Of a stretch of 64,000 nucleotides of DNA, positions 25,767 to 37,543 are shown piece after piece; positions within the stretch are counted from its first letter, which is position 1, and each line of letters starts with the position of its first letter. The DNA is from Chytriomyces cf. hyalinus JEL632. Its lineage: Eukaryota > Chytridiomycota > Chytridiomycetes > Chytridiales > Chytriomycetaceae. The stretch covers positions 62,001-126,000 of the forward strand of contig JAIWWG010000081.1 of assembly GCA_025435555.1 (NCBI GenBank), written 5' to 3'. The translations under genes were made by a program, and so were the position numbers. The notes under the pieces were generated by a model. That model did no database searches and was not told where the DNA came from. It was given only the letters and a program-made list of their open reading frames with translations.

Positions 25767-27522
25767 TCAAGAAAAGCAGCTGACATCGGCGCCTTTTGAG
25801 AAATCCCACACAATGATTCTCTGCACAAAAAAAAACTGGTCAGAAATATAGAACGATAAAAACAGTGAAAAAAAAACAAGAGTACTCAACTTGATCTTGA
25901 CTGCAAGACACGATCCGGCATGCGTTAAACTGGACTTTGAACACGCGATTCTGATGAGCGTCCAGCGAAAACAAATGTGCACCTGATTTCATGTCCTGTG
26001 GAGGAATCCATTTCAGCATGTCATGTAGAATCAGCCATAGCAATTTTCGTGATCTGTTTACCCAGATTTTTATGGACCGGTCATAGCTTCCTGAAACAAT
26101 TCGAGTTTGGTCGAATTGAAGCGTGCGAACAAGCTCCGTGTGACCTTCAAGTGTTCGTATGAGTTGGCCTGTATGCACATTCCAGATTCGAATGGTTCTA
26201 AAGCAAACAAATTGCATGTTGAGAATATACCAACCAACAACCAACCAAGAAAAAATTTAAACCTGTCCGAAGATCCCGACACAATCACATTCCCATCAAA
26301 CTGGATACACGCAATCCCTCGCAAATGGCCCACCAGCGTTTTTAGCGTCTCCCCAGTCTCCAAATTCCATACTTTAATCGTTCGATCTCCACTAGCGCTG
26401 ACGCAAACGTTTCCTTTGAATTGTACAGCATTGACTGCTGCTTTATGGCCCTTCAGCGTTCGCAACAAAGATCCGTCTGTTTGGCTCCACACTTTGATGG
26501 TTTTATCCTTTGAGCAGGATACGATCCATCTGGAATCGAATTTGATGTTCAAGACGCTTTGCTTGTGGCTTTTGAGGATACGTGTTGGAGAAAGAGTGTT
26601 TGAGGGTGGTTGAGTGGCGGCTGTGGCGGCTGAAGAGGGTTTCGTTGATGGCAAGTTCCAGACCATGATGGTGCTATCGCTGGATCCCGTGATGAGAATG
26701 GAATCGTCGAATTGGAGGCATAGAACGCTTCCAGAGTGGCCAACTAGCGTGTGTCGATGGGCAAGTGTTGCTGTATCGAATACTTGGACCGTGTCTGGGG
26801 CGGAAATGGCAAAAATCAGACATCCTTGGCAAGATGGAAGGGACGCAAAAAAAAAAAAAAAAAAAAAAAAAAAACACGCAACTATCTCTGGACCCGGAAA
26901 TGATTTTTTCTTCGTCAAACTGTAGACAGTAGATTGCCTCATTGTGAGCATTCGAAATTTCATGTGTTGAAAAGTCGCCGTTGATCCAGTTCCGTTCAAG
27001 CAAAAGTCGTTGCCGGTACGCGTACTTCCAATCAACCATTTCCGGACACGATTCGTCAACACGTGTCTTATTATGTGCTGCTGGTCGGACGGATGATACG
27101 GATTCAGGCCAAGCGCATTCAAACGCTGTTTTCCAGCATGTAAAATCTGAAGCAATTGCGTTCCATCTTCTCGAAACTCTCAGACACACAGCTAGGAGAG
27201 ATGCTGGGTTATTATTGCTGTTGTTGTTGCTGTTGATGGTGGTTGAAGCGCAACTGTCTCGGACCAAGCTAGACACCCCGTCTCCCATCCTTGTCACACA
27301 CATCCAGCACAGTATCCGCAATGCAATCTCGCCGGGCAGCGCCGAAACAAAGTCGCGCATCGTTAGTGGCAGCAGGCGGGCTGTCACTTGTGAAAGGGTG
27401 GCGCTCGACACGGTCAGGAGAAGCTGCACGGCCATCTCGGCTCGCTGCGTCTCGCTTAAGCGCTGGAGAGACACTTTGTCGGAGTAGCCTTCGTCGTCGC
27501 TTTCCATCTCCAACATGAGCAT
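25767..27522 (-). CDS. F-box / WD40-repeat protein, SCF ubiquitin ligase substrate receptor
   Basis: Exons 27522-26883, 26794-26263, 26197-26062, 25995-25891 and 25820-25767 predict 488 residues. An F-box (LPGEIALRILCWM ... VSRRWNAIASD) lies at about residues 60-140, interrupted by an Asn/Ser-rich insert. WD40 repeats follow, with signatures GSRDNTVQVFD, GSSDSTIMVW, SCSKDKTIKVW, SASGDRTIKVW, GSSDRTIRIW, GSYDRSIKIW and a last strand RIIVWDF. This is the architecture of Cdc4/Met30/beta-TrCP receptors, which recruit phosphorylated substrates to SCF. I cannot say which orthologue it is. The ATG at 27522 gives an acidic N-terminus; GTG-extended frames upstream are not needed. The first intron starts GTTGCGTG followed by a 28-base T tract. 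Confidence 0.85.
26847..26874 (-). repeat. 28-base homopolymer A/T tract in F-box gene intron
   Basis: Poly-A on the plus strand, so poly-T in the transcript, starting within ten bases of the 5' splice site. Confidence 0.9.
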
Positions 27523-27726
27523 GTGGCGTGTGTGCTTGGAACGATCGGAGATGTCCTTTATCTTATAATAATTTAACTTGTGTGCGAGCGAGATTGCCTG
27601 CAAATCTTCAACCCACACAACGCCTGAGGTTCACGAGGCTGCACTTGTGGATCCATATGAGGCGGTTCTTCATTCGGACACACACGTCTTGAAACCTTCA
27701 AAAGGTGTAGAAAAGTAAATGACATG

Positions 27727-27798
27727 CTCCCCATCGGGGAATTGAACCCCGGTCGCCGCCGTGAAAGGGCGGAATCTTCACCACTAGACGAATGAGGA
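27727..27798 (-). tRNA. tRNA-Glu (TTC)
   Basis: A 72-base cloverleaf on the minus strand, TCCTCAT paired to ATGGGGA with discriminator G. The anticodon arm is CCGCC-CTTTCAC-GGCGG, giving TTC, and the T arm is CGGGGTTCAATTCCCCG. No intron. Confidence 0.93.
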
Positions 27799-28877
27799 CC
27801 TATGGATAGGTGATGTTTGAATAAATTTGTCGCAGTAATTCTCATGTGTCTCCGTCTGACTTTCAGGCGGTTGAACCAAAAAACAAACAAGCAGACAAGG
27901 TTTTTAGACCGGACCGACCACATTAAACTTGACTGCAACGCGTGTGCCCACAACCACTGATTTCTTGGAAACATCTGAAGCTTCCACTTCAACCAGCATC
28001 GGTGACACTGGCGCTCATCAACCGCCTCCAACTCATCAAGGACCAAGAATCCACCCCTCATGTGGAATTGAAGCAGACAAACACGCGGGGTGCCATATTT
28101 GTTTGCCCGCACGCAAGGTCAGTATCTCCGGTGTCCACGGATCAAGGTGCTCGGCTATTCATCATCTTTTGTATGCATGCATGTTCAACTTAAGAGGTGC
28201 ACACTGCGATTCAAGTAAAGGCAAACCGAAGTCGGGATATTTTCTGCAATCTGGCGTTGATGTGTGTGGAATCGCGACGCGCTTCATTTTGTTTGGCAGA
28301 GGGCAACGACAAACTGAATCCATCTTCCATTATCAGCTGTGTTGCTTATCTCTGGCGCAAACCTGCACGTCTCAGGTAGTGATACCAACAGCGTGTGTGT
28401 ATTGACTGATCACAAAAGTACACCGAGATCGACGAGGGGCAAGAGCCCGCGTCTGAAGTCAGACACAGACAGTGGATAGACAGATAAACAGACGGAGTAC
28501 AAGTAAGCAGTCAAGGCAGTCACACGTTGGTTGGTTATTGTTTACAAGGATGGATGGTATTACAAAGATCGTGTCGTCATGATTTTGATTCCTCAGCCGA
28601 GTCGAACATGGCGCAATAGCAAGTCTGCAGCTGTGTCTATGTGTCTGTCCTTGTATCTCTGACTCGCTCTATGAAGACATTCGCTGCCGGTGTTTATTTT
28701 CCCGACGCCGACGCCGACGCCGCCGCTCATAACAACGTGTTTTTGGGGGGAAGGTGTCTTGTCTCATCACACCCGAAATGGAAAAAATTGGTAATTTTCC
28801 ATCTTGTTCGACGGCCTATAAATTGCTAAGCTTCCCGCCCCTTCTTTTAGAGAACAGCAAAACAAATACCAAGCAAC
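27799..28877. other. Intergenic, no gene recognised
   Basis: Frames here are short and overlapping with no family motif. It contains imperfect GACA/CAGA-type runs near 28460-28490 and a GACGCC repeat near 28700. The last 65 bases hold the promoter of the C2-domain gene. Confidence 0.4.
28817..28823 (+). promoter_or_regulatory. TATA box of the C2-domain gene
   Basis: TATAAAT about 55 bases upstream of the ATG at 28878. Confidence 0.6.
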
Positions 28878-29389
28878 ATGTCCCACATTACTCAAGTCAA
28901 GGTCGTCAAGGCCAGCAGCCTCAACAAGAAGGATCTGATCAGTGAGTGTCTCTCTGTCTCTCTCTCTGTCTACTCTCGTCTATCCCCCGTTCCATTGATC
29001 GCCACAGCCACAATAACCACCCCCTTTACAAAACAAACGATCCTAACTTCACAACTTTCTCCCGCTCTTTCTCTCACCCAGCCCAGAACGATGTCTACAT
29101 TGAGCTCTGGATCGACGGTGGTCTCTTTGGCACCCAAAAGACCACCCGCGTCGGTGGCTCCGACCCAGTCTTTAACCAAACCTTCAAGTTTGAGCACAAC
29201 GAGCACGAGCTCCACATGGACGTCCGTGACAAGGACGTTGTCGGATCCGACGGTATCGGCAAAGCCAAGGTCCCCCTCGGTGACCTCCCCATCGGCAAGC
29301 CCACCGTCAAGGAAGTTGACATTTACGCCAGCCTTGTCGACTTTACGTCCAACGGGAAGGTTACCCTCGAGATCACCCGTATCAAGTAA
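28878..29389 (+). CDS. Single C2-domain protein
   Basis: Exons 28878-28941 and 29082-29389 give 123 residues, which is one C2 domain and nothing else. C2 domains bind membranes, often in a calcium-dependent way. The fold is recognised from VKVVKASSLNKKDLI, DVYIELWIDG, TTRVGGSDPVFNQTFKF, LHMDVRDKDVVGSDGIGKA and the last strand GKVTLEITRIK. Acidic residues of the calcium loops are partly present (KKD, SDP, RDKD, SDG). Codon use is strongly biased toward C-ending codons, suggesting high expression. A TATA box and short leader precede it. The substrate or partner is not known. Confidence 0.82.
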
Positions 29390-29839
29390 AAAATTTGACT
29401 GTCTGATCACTCGTTCGGTCCCTTTTTTTTTTTACTTTTGTGGGTGTTGTTTTTTTTGCTCCCCTGCAGCATTGTTAAATTTTTTGGTGGAATAAAACAG
29501 CATAACAGAAACGAACTCTTTGGATGATGGTCTTAGTTGATGCATGCATGTGAAAACAGAGACAGACATAACAACAGGGAGATGTGTGTCATAGATAGGC
29601 ACCTCTACCAATTTTGCTCGCAAAGGAACACGCTCGAACCTTCTCAACTTGCTGTGCGCCAACTTGTGGGAGCGATCGACGCGTGCCATCCAAAACTTAT
29701 AAGCTGCTCATGTGCCACGCGGGTGTGCAGTGTTTCATGTGGCTCCGCGGTTTCAGGGGGTTGATTCAATGTGAGTGGGTTGGTGATTCAACTCGTCTGT
29801 AATGTAATTATCATTTTCTATTACTTCTTGACACATATC
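29390..29839. other. Intergenic, 3' flank of the C2 gene
   Basis: T-rich 3' UTR with AATAAA near 29491, then no recognisable element up to tRNA-Val. Confidence 0.4.
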
Positions 29840-29912
29840 GGTCTCCTAGTGTAGTGGTTATCACGTGTCCTTCACACGGACAAGGTCGCGAGTTCGAACC
29901 TCGCGGAGACCA
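29840..29912 (+). tRNA. tRNA-Val (CAC)
   Basis: A 73-base cloverleaf from GGTCTCC to GGAGACC plus discriminator A. The anticodon arm TGTCC-TTCACAC-GGACA gives CAC, and the T arm is CGCGAGTTCGAACCTCGCG. A TTTTG run follows directly as a Pol III terminator. Confidence 0.95.
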
Positions 29913-30942
29913 TTTTGTCCTTTCTACTTCCGCCGGTTGCAAGGCACAACCGTTCTCCTCAGTTGCCCTCAAGTATTTTGTTTAGTCATGAGAGTGAGGG
30001 ATGAGCATGGAATTCTTGTTTTTTCGTTCCGTGACAAATTGGCGGGATACAAATCGATCTTGCACTGGATATACGTAATTACAAATCGGGTTGAATTATT
30101 TGCATGCGTCAGGTGTCGGCACGATAGGTTACGTGCGCTGCTGCGATTGGTTAATCTTTGGAAAAATGAGAAGATGCATTGATAGTGGCTCCCGTAGGAA
30201 AAGGCAATGAACTATGTAATGAATGAGGTGCAAGAAATGGGAACATTTATGGACTCTGAGCGATGTGTGTAGTTTCTATAGTTGAAGGTTGAGTCTGCTT
30301 TTATCCCGTGGGAAAGGGGGGGCAAGGAAGCGAGTCACTCGACATGATGACACGTTTGTTTTTGAAATGGGTGAAATAAATTTTTAATGTCCAATTTGAA
30401 AGTGTGGCGTAATGCAACTGTGAGAAGAAGAGTGGCGTAAATTAGATGCGAATATTGCGGCAAATGAGTGCGTGTGTGTGTTTGTGTGTGTGTGAGTGTG
30501 TGGCGTGTGGCGCGTGGGGGGGTGGATGCGCACTGGCGGGCGGGCGGGCGGTTGTGTCAAGAGAGAAAGAAGAGAAAAGAGAAGAAAAGAGTCAGAATCA
30601 ATGAGTGATGACGATTTGATTTTTGATATTTGTGATTAAAAAACACACAATTGTTGTGGCTTGGGATTCACTGCCCAATTTGTGCGTGGCGGAATGAGAC
30701 GCCCACACGCCCTGTTGCCTGTGGCTGCTTTGTGAATGTGCGGGGGACAAGATTGCGGGGGCTGGTATGTCCGAATAATGTGTCCGAACAGCAACTGAGG
30801 CAAGCGTCAGCGCATGCACTGCCCACCCAACACACAGCACACACACCCACTTCCAGATCCATTCAAGCGGCAAATGGGGCCATACTTAAAAACTTTCCTT
30901 TCAATCACCCACCCACAGCCACCCACTTCGCGCCAAAACTCA
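29913..30942. other. Intergenic region with GT/GGC simple repeats
   Basis: No gene is recognised. A (GT)n-rich stretch at about 30468-30503 is followed by G-rich and GGC(G) repeats near 30511-30550. The 3' part should be the OPT transporter promoter. Confidence 0.5.
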
Positions 30943-30950
30943 TATAAAAG
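30943..30950 (+). promoter_or_regulatory. TATA box of the OPT transporter
   Basis: TATAAAAG 42 bases before the ATG at 30992. Confidence 0.65.
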
Positions 30951-30991
30951 CAGCACCTTTTCCCACCCAGAAAACGGCAGCACGGACAAAA

Positions 30992-33433
30992 ATGGCAGAA
31001 GTAAAAGCCAACGAGCCCGAGTTCCACACCGAAGAGAAGCTTCAAACTGTTGATGCTGCAAACGACGACGACTACATTGACGAAATCTATGAGATCATGT
31101 AAGCCGCGCATCATTTCTGATCCATAATGATCCATCTTTGATCGGTGTAACTGACTCTTTTTCCTCCCTCTCTTCTGCTCAGTGACGCTGTCGTTCCACG
31201 CACAGATGACCCAACTCTCCCAGCCAACACTTTCCGCGCATGGTTCCTTGGTCTCCTCTTTGGAATCTTGATCTGTGCCGCCAACACCATCTTCACTTTC
31301 CGTTCCAACTCCTTCGCCATCACTCCCTTTGTGACGGTCCTGCTTGCCTACCCATGCGGTCTCATCATGGCCAAGGTACTTCCTGCGGGCATGTTAAATC
31401 CGGGCAAGTTCAACTACAAGGAGCACGCTTTGATCTACGTCATGACTTCCTGCATGGCTTCCCCACCTTACGCTCTGTACAACATTGTCGGACAAAAGTA
31501 CCAGCTCTACCAGACTGACTTGTCGCTGCTCAGTGGATTCGGTTTCGCTATCGTTACTCAGTGCTTTGGTTACGGATTTGCCGGTCTCACCCGTCGCTAC
31601 CTCGTGCGCCCAGCTGCCATGTTGTGGCCATCCAACTTGGCTACCATTGCCATGTTGAACTCCCTCCACGGACACGATGATGGTCAAGGAACCAGATACC
31701 CAATGACCCGTTACAAGTTCTTCTGGCTCGTTTCCTCCGCCATGTTCTTTTACCAGCTCCTGCCAAGTTACATCATGCCCATGATCGGTGCCCTGTCCGT
31801 CATTTGCTGGTTCACCAACAACAAGACTGACAACAAGATGGCCCTCGTCCTTGGAAGCACGTCTTACGGAGGTGGTGTCGGTCTCTTGTCGTTCACCCTC
31901 GACTGGTCCCTTTGCAATGTGTACGCCCCCATCACTACCCCACTCTGGGCCATGATGAACCAGTTCTTGGGTCTGTGGTTGTTCATGTGGATCGTTACCC
32001 CCATCTTGTGGTACACGGAAGCTTTCTACAAGGACCAGTCCATTGGATCTTCTTCCGAGTACGGATTCACCATCAACAGTCCTTCCACCTTCACCAAGAA
32101 CGGAAAGCGTATCTCCAACACCAAGTTTGTCATTCGTAGCCCAGAAGACCGCAGCTCCTTGATTCTCAACCAGACCTTCTACGACGAGAACAAGCCCATC
32201 CTTATCACCACCTACTTTGCTCTTGAATACGCCAATTCGTTCATTGTCTTTGTTGCCGCTCTCGTGCACGTTGGTCTTTGGTACGGAAAGGACATTTGGC
32301 ACCGTTTCCGCGCTACATTGAAGGACTTGGACCGTGACGATATCCACGCTACTCTTATGGATGCTTACCCAGAAGTGCCAGACTGGTGGTTCATGCTCGT
32401 TCTCGCTCTTACCACCATTCTCGGAATTGTTGTTTGCCAGTGGGGAGGTTTCGACTTGCCATGGTGGGGTACCATCTTGGCCATCTTGCTCGCTTTGGTT
32501 TCCATCATCCCCATTGGTACAATCCAGGCCATTTCTGGACAGCAGATTGGTTTGAACGTCATGTCCGAGTTCTTGATTGGACTGTTGCTCCCAGGTCGTA
32601 TCTCTGCCGTCATGGCTTTCAAGACCTTCTCCTACATGGCCATGTACCAGGGTCTCTTCTTGGTTGCTGACATGAAGCTTGGACACTACCTCAAGGTTCC
32701 ACCCAGAGCCATGTTCTTGGCGCAGTTGGTTTCTACCATCCTTGGAGCCATTGTTTCTACCGGATCTGCTGCCTTGATTTACGAGTCTTTCGGTAAAGTT
32801 GAGAAACCAGTGTCTCCACAGTTCCCCGCTGGATTCCAATGGTTGATGCAAGTGCAAGCTGATGACCCAGCTTCCGGATGGTCTTCCAACGGATACAACA
32901 CCTTCTTGTCTGCTGGAGCCATTTGGGGAGCAATCGCCCCAGCCCGCTTCTTTGGCCCAGAATCCCCATACTTCAAGACTCTCCTTGGATTCGCTGTCGG
33001 TGCCGTTTTGCCAGTCATTCCATGGTACCTGCACAAAATCCAACCAAACTCGTTCTGGCACTTGGTCAACATCCCACTCATTTTCATCTTCCCTGCCGCC
33101 GCTGGTGGTCGTCGTTCCGACTTGATCACCCCACTGATTATCGCAGTCCTTGTCAACTACTTTGTCAAAAAGTACAGAAACACGTGGTGGAAGAAATACG
33201 CCTACGTCATGTCTGCTGCGTTTGATTCTGGAACCGGTGTCATGTTGTTGATTCTGTTCTTCATGGTTCAGTTCAATGCCAAGTTCCAGATGCCGTTCCC
33301 GGCTTGGTTCATGAACTCTGGAGATGTTGAGAGATGTTTGCCGGATGCCATGTTGACGTGCATGGAGCATGCTGTCATGGGTGCTGCGTATGGAAACGAG
33401 TATTTGGCTGAACAGGATCCAGCTTGTGCGTAA
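30992..33433 (+). CDS. OPT-family oligopeptide transporter
   Basis: Exons 30992-31098 and 31183-33433 give 785 residues, the normal OPT length. OPT proteins are proton-coupled plasma-membrane importers of tetra/pentapeptides or related substrates. An acidic N-terminal tail (TVDAANDDDYIDEIYEI) leads to about 12-16 membrane segments, with family motifs SPPYALYNI(V), GLTRRYLVRPAAMLWPSNL, the ITTYFALEYANSFIVF region, GQQIGLNVMSEFLIGLLLPG and PAARFFGP-like APARFFGP. Strong codon bias suggests high expression. The substrate cannot be told from sequence. The same codon bias makes the opposite strand open for more than 2 kb; that frame is a shadow. Confidence 0.93.
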
Positions 33434-34065
33434 GGCGGCTTTTCTTTTTTTGTTTGACCGGAATTTGGTTTGCATGCAGTTGTTCATGCCCATACATAGA
33501 ATAAAACAAAAAAAGTCTTCCATGTAATTAGACGTTAAGTTTTTGAGATTTGTTTCTTGTGGGTTGGTGTTTTTTTTTTTTTGATATGTTTTCAGTTTTG
33601 TTGGCGTATCAGGAAAGCAAAGCAAAACTCCGCACCACATCAAAAACTGGTATGAAGCCATATCTGCAATATCGTTGGAGGGAACACATCAGAGGGACCT
33701 GGCTGTCAAAGTGAATTTTGGCGCGTCCGAACATTCAAGGCGATTTAACCTGCCGGCGGAGGGATAAGACAGTGGCAGAGGGACAAGACAAACGACTTTT
33801 CAAGCAATCTCCGCCAAAGCCCCCCTTTTTTTTTTCTCAAACATGTACATTTGTTTTTTTCCCCCATCATCACACATTAATTCATGATCATCTATGTGGT
33901 ATTCAGGGAAAAAGAACAAGTTCAGAATAATAGAAAAAGAAGAAGAAGAACATGGAGAAAAAAAAAAGAATCTCTAAATGATTTCAGTGTGTGTTTGTTT
34001 GTGTGTGCAACGCAAGTGCGCCAAAAAAAAAATGGAAGGGAAACAACAAAACACGGGAGGCATCA
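33434..34065. other. Intergenic between convergent OPT and Kelch genes
   Basis: A/T-rich 3' flanks with several homopolymer runs; no gene recognised. Confidence 0.4.
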
Positions 34066-37020
34066 TTATTTCACGTCTCCACCCAACGAAGGTGCAGCCG
34101 GATCAGACGCCAACTGAACGCCATTGTTGCTGCTGCTACCGTGCGATTCTTCGCTTTCAGGACTAAACACAAAACACAGAAGGTAATGAGTGTGACATGA
34201 AAAAAAAAATCCAAGAGAATCAAAAACTTTACACTTGCGGCTGGCCATAAATAACTCGCAACGAAGCAATTTGTTGGATAGAATAAACTTGACCCGTGTA
34301 TCCGACATATGAGTTCCAACTCTCGAGAATCTGTTGATCATTAAACTGGGCAAACAGAGTACGCATGTATTGCGACTCATCAAACGGCGCTCCACTCGCC
34401 GCAGCCGCCGCTAGATGCGCACCAGATTCACCAGAATCGAGCGATGAATTGAGTGAGAACCTCGACTGCTTTGCATTCACTGCCAAATGGTGATGATCAT
34501 TGGGAGTGTACGCTCGTTGCAATGCAGACACGTCCCTGTTGGGTGTCAATGCTCGTGAAGGTGCACGTGTGCTTTTGAAAGGCTGCGGGGTTTGGTTTAT
34601 GATCCCCATGCCAGGCATTTCCCATGGTTTCAACGGTTCGTTCACGGGGACGGCGGGACTACCTCGTTTTGACAAGTTGTCAATCAATGCGCGCCGTTTA
34701 CGCCGTGCGTCGCTGACTAGCGAGGGGGTGTTGTTTTTGGCGGTGGTGCTGAGGGGAGTACCGCTACGGCTTCCAATGCGGGATCCGAGTTGTGAGCCGA
34801 GTTCGGAAGCGCTTTCTTCTCCTTCTTCTTCACTTTCTTCGTCCGTGTCTCCGATGGATACACCTGATCCAGATGGATACGTGAGTCCCGAGAGTCCCGA
34901 TGCGTATGAATCGCGCGTTCCAAATGTTTTTTTGGGGTCCAGTTTATGCGAGTCATCGTTCAACGCAACCTTCATGCCAAATTTGTATGTCGCACCCGCT
35001 TCATCCGAGTCATCTGAAACGCGTTGTTGTTCGACACCCGTTTGTTTATATTCAATCACTTTTTTGAGTTCTCCACCCACTTCACGACCTAATGGTGCTG
35101 CGTGGGATCCCAAGATGCCTTGGAGAGCTAGATCGGGGTTCACGTCTTCACGGCGTAGGCGGTCTGTCATGTAGTGGTCGATTTCGGCTTGTTGTTTTTG
35201 TTTGCGTGAGTGGCGGGACCATACGATGGATACGATTGCAATGAGAACGAGTGCTCCACCGCCACCGGCGATACCGTAAATCACGGGTTGCGAAAGAGTG
35301 AATGCAGGTCCAGCGGGTGCAGGAGGTGGGGTAGGTGCCGCGTGAGGGGCCATGGCTGGGGGCGGGTTGGTTGGCGTGTAGATGGCAGAGGAAGGAAAGT
35401 TTCCCCATCGATCATTGCGAACATCGTACGCAATCAGCTGAGGCTGACGTTCAATATTCTCAGCCTGGGAGGCCGTGCCGTTGATGTAAGTTCCAAATGC
35501 GTAAATGATAAAGTCGTTGACAAAGACGGCATTGTGCGAGTGACGCTGCATAGGTGATGGAGACAGAGGTGACCATTGCGCGGCTGGTTTTGACACATCG
35601 AGCATCCAAGTGTCGTTGGCTGTTTGGTAGTATCCATCAATGTCCTGTGTGTATCCTCCATGAAGAATCAGCTGCGTGTCGCTCACTGTGAGAATTGGAG
35701 TGGGCAAGAGTCAGAAAAACAAATGAAAAACAATACAAGCAAGAAACCACACAAAGCTTTACCAGCTGTCAAAGTCGCCATGCTTCTATTTTGCGGGAAT
35801 CCCGAAGGACCAAGCAGCTGCGTTCGAGTCCATCTCCCATCTGCAGGCGTATTTGCGTATTCAAACACAAACATGTAATCGAGAGGAGCCCATTCGGAGT
35901 CAGTCTCCGTGCCTCTCACACCGCCGAGCATGTACGCTTTCCCGCCAGTGCACGCCATCATTTGGTCTTTGAGCATGAGTTTGGCGTCCACTGCGGATGA
36001 CTGTGGTTGTAGCCATGCCTGTTTATCGGTAGTACGAGCTTGCGTCAGGGATAGAAGCCATGTCGATTGCTGAATCACTCCGTATGTGATGTCAACTCCA
36101 CCATGGATAAGAACGGTTTGCGGGTCAATCAGGCACGATGCTGTCTGCTGCCGACCACGTCCGGGAGGGGAGCGACTGTTCCAGTATCCTTGAAAGATGG
36201 AACCGACACCAGGCATGTATCTATTGGGCGCATTTGCGATTAAAAATCGAGATAGCAGAAATGAGGGAAACCAACACACGAACACAACAGACGAGAATAC
36301 AAAGGATAAGAAGGAAGAAAAGGAAAATAATGCTGGCACTCACTGGTAGACTGTAGTCGTGGGAAACAGGCCTGGAATGGCCCCGTCCCTCGGTCCCAGC
36401 TGCGCAAACACATAATGAAAGACATCGCCCGTGTACCCCAGATTCACATCCCCACCACGAGCAACCACACCCACACCATAGGCACCGACGAGAGGGCTGG
36501 ACTCGTTCGGCTGAGTGCTGACAACGGGCTGGGCAACCGTGACCCAGTTTGTATTCGAGTTTACAGTAAAAGCAGAGCGCACATTGAGCGCAACGACACC
36601 GCCATCAGGAGCGGCAGTTGACTGGGCCCAAGTTCCTCCATAGCCGCCCACAAAGAGAATAAGACCCTGATCCCGCAGTAGTTGTGCTGAGGCGCCGAAG
36701 CGGGGTTGGATGGGTCCATGTGGAGAGAGTGGGAGAGGAGCTGAGGGGACTGTGCCGGTGCCGGATGGCTGGGATGGCTGCGCTGGGGGTGCGGACGATG
36801 ATGTTGATGACACGACAGATGACACCGCAGAAGATGCGGCAGGGAAAGCGGTGTCTGAGACGGGAGGGGGTCCTCCGGCGGTGGATGTCTGAATGGGAGG
36901 AGCGCTGGAGCCAGCTGAGGTTATTGGCAGTGGACCGGTTGTTGTGCTCTGTGCATGCACAGACACACTTGCTAGCAGCATGGCCAGTGCGTGTGTCGCC
37001 GCGGCCAAAGGGATGCGCAT
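34066..37020 (-). CDS. Single-pass membrane protein with extracellular Kelch-type repeats
   Basis: Exons 37020-36344, 36220-35763, 35685-34233 and 34162-34066 give 894 residues. A signal peptide (MRIPLAAATHALAMLLASVSVHA) and Ser/Thr/Pro-rich stretch lead to Kelch-type beta-propeller segments (ILFVGGYGGTWA, VLIHGGVDITYG, KAYMLGGVRGTETDSEW, LILHGGYTQDIDGYY, FIIYAFGTYING). A membrane helix (IYGIAGGGGALVLIAIVSIVW) is followed by a ~420-residue cytosolic tail rich in Ser and acidic runs. The last exon is inferred: the CAAGT|GTAAAG site and the TTTAG acceptor at 34163 are in phase and extend the protein by about 31 residues; without it the protein stops at 34229. It resembles fungal membrane Kelch proteins of unknown role. 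Confidence 0.75.
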
Positions 37021-37543
37021 TCTAGTCTAGAAGGGGATGGGATCCGCAGGGTGTCCGAATAAAGAAGCGTGGGGCAGGAGTCGCTGGATATTTCGAAGGG
37101 GTGACTGAAGAAAGCGCTGCAAATTGGGAAGTGTGCGAAAACCCTTGTTGGCAAAAAAGACCCAAGCCTGTCTTTTTTTAATCTTGGTTTATTTTTTATT
37201 TTATTGGGCGTCATTTGTTCAGCTTTTGCGCATTGCCCCAACGTTGGCTGCTCTGGATTCAGAGCATTCAGAGCATCGATGCAGTGTAAACAGCGCTGTT
37301 GGCTGGTTTGCATTCAGTGACAGAGGGTGTAAGCATCGCGGACATGGATGCAGACCCATCAGGGCGAACTGCCATCCAGACCATGCATACAGCACCATCG
37401 CATGTCAGTCTCATTCAAAGCGAGATGCACTGCAAACGCATTCAGATAGACAGCTTCGAAATCACAACTGACAATTTTTGGGGACATTTCTCCATTTTAA
37501 CAACACACTTTATCCAGCCTCTTTTTAAATAAAACCAAAAAAA
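37021..37543. other. Divergent intergenic region (Kelch gene / DnaJ gene)
   Basis: No gene recognised. It should carry both promoters; an A-rich leader directly precedes the DnaJ ATG. Confidence 0.4.

Noticed and set aside
26070-27155. 361-codon minus-strand frame with WD40 motifs as a separate gene
   Set aside because: It runs through two introns of the F-box/WD40 gene; the motifs belong to that spliced product.
31394-33661. 755-codon open frame on the minus strand
   Set aside because: It lies entirely antisense to the OPT transporter, reads as low-complexity polar sequence, and arises from the strong C-ending codon bias of the real gene.
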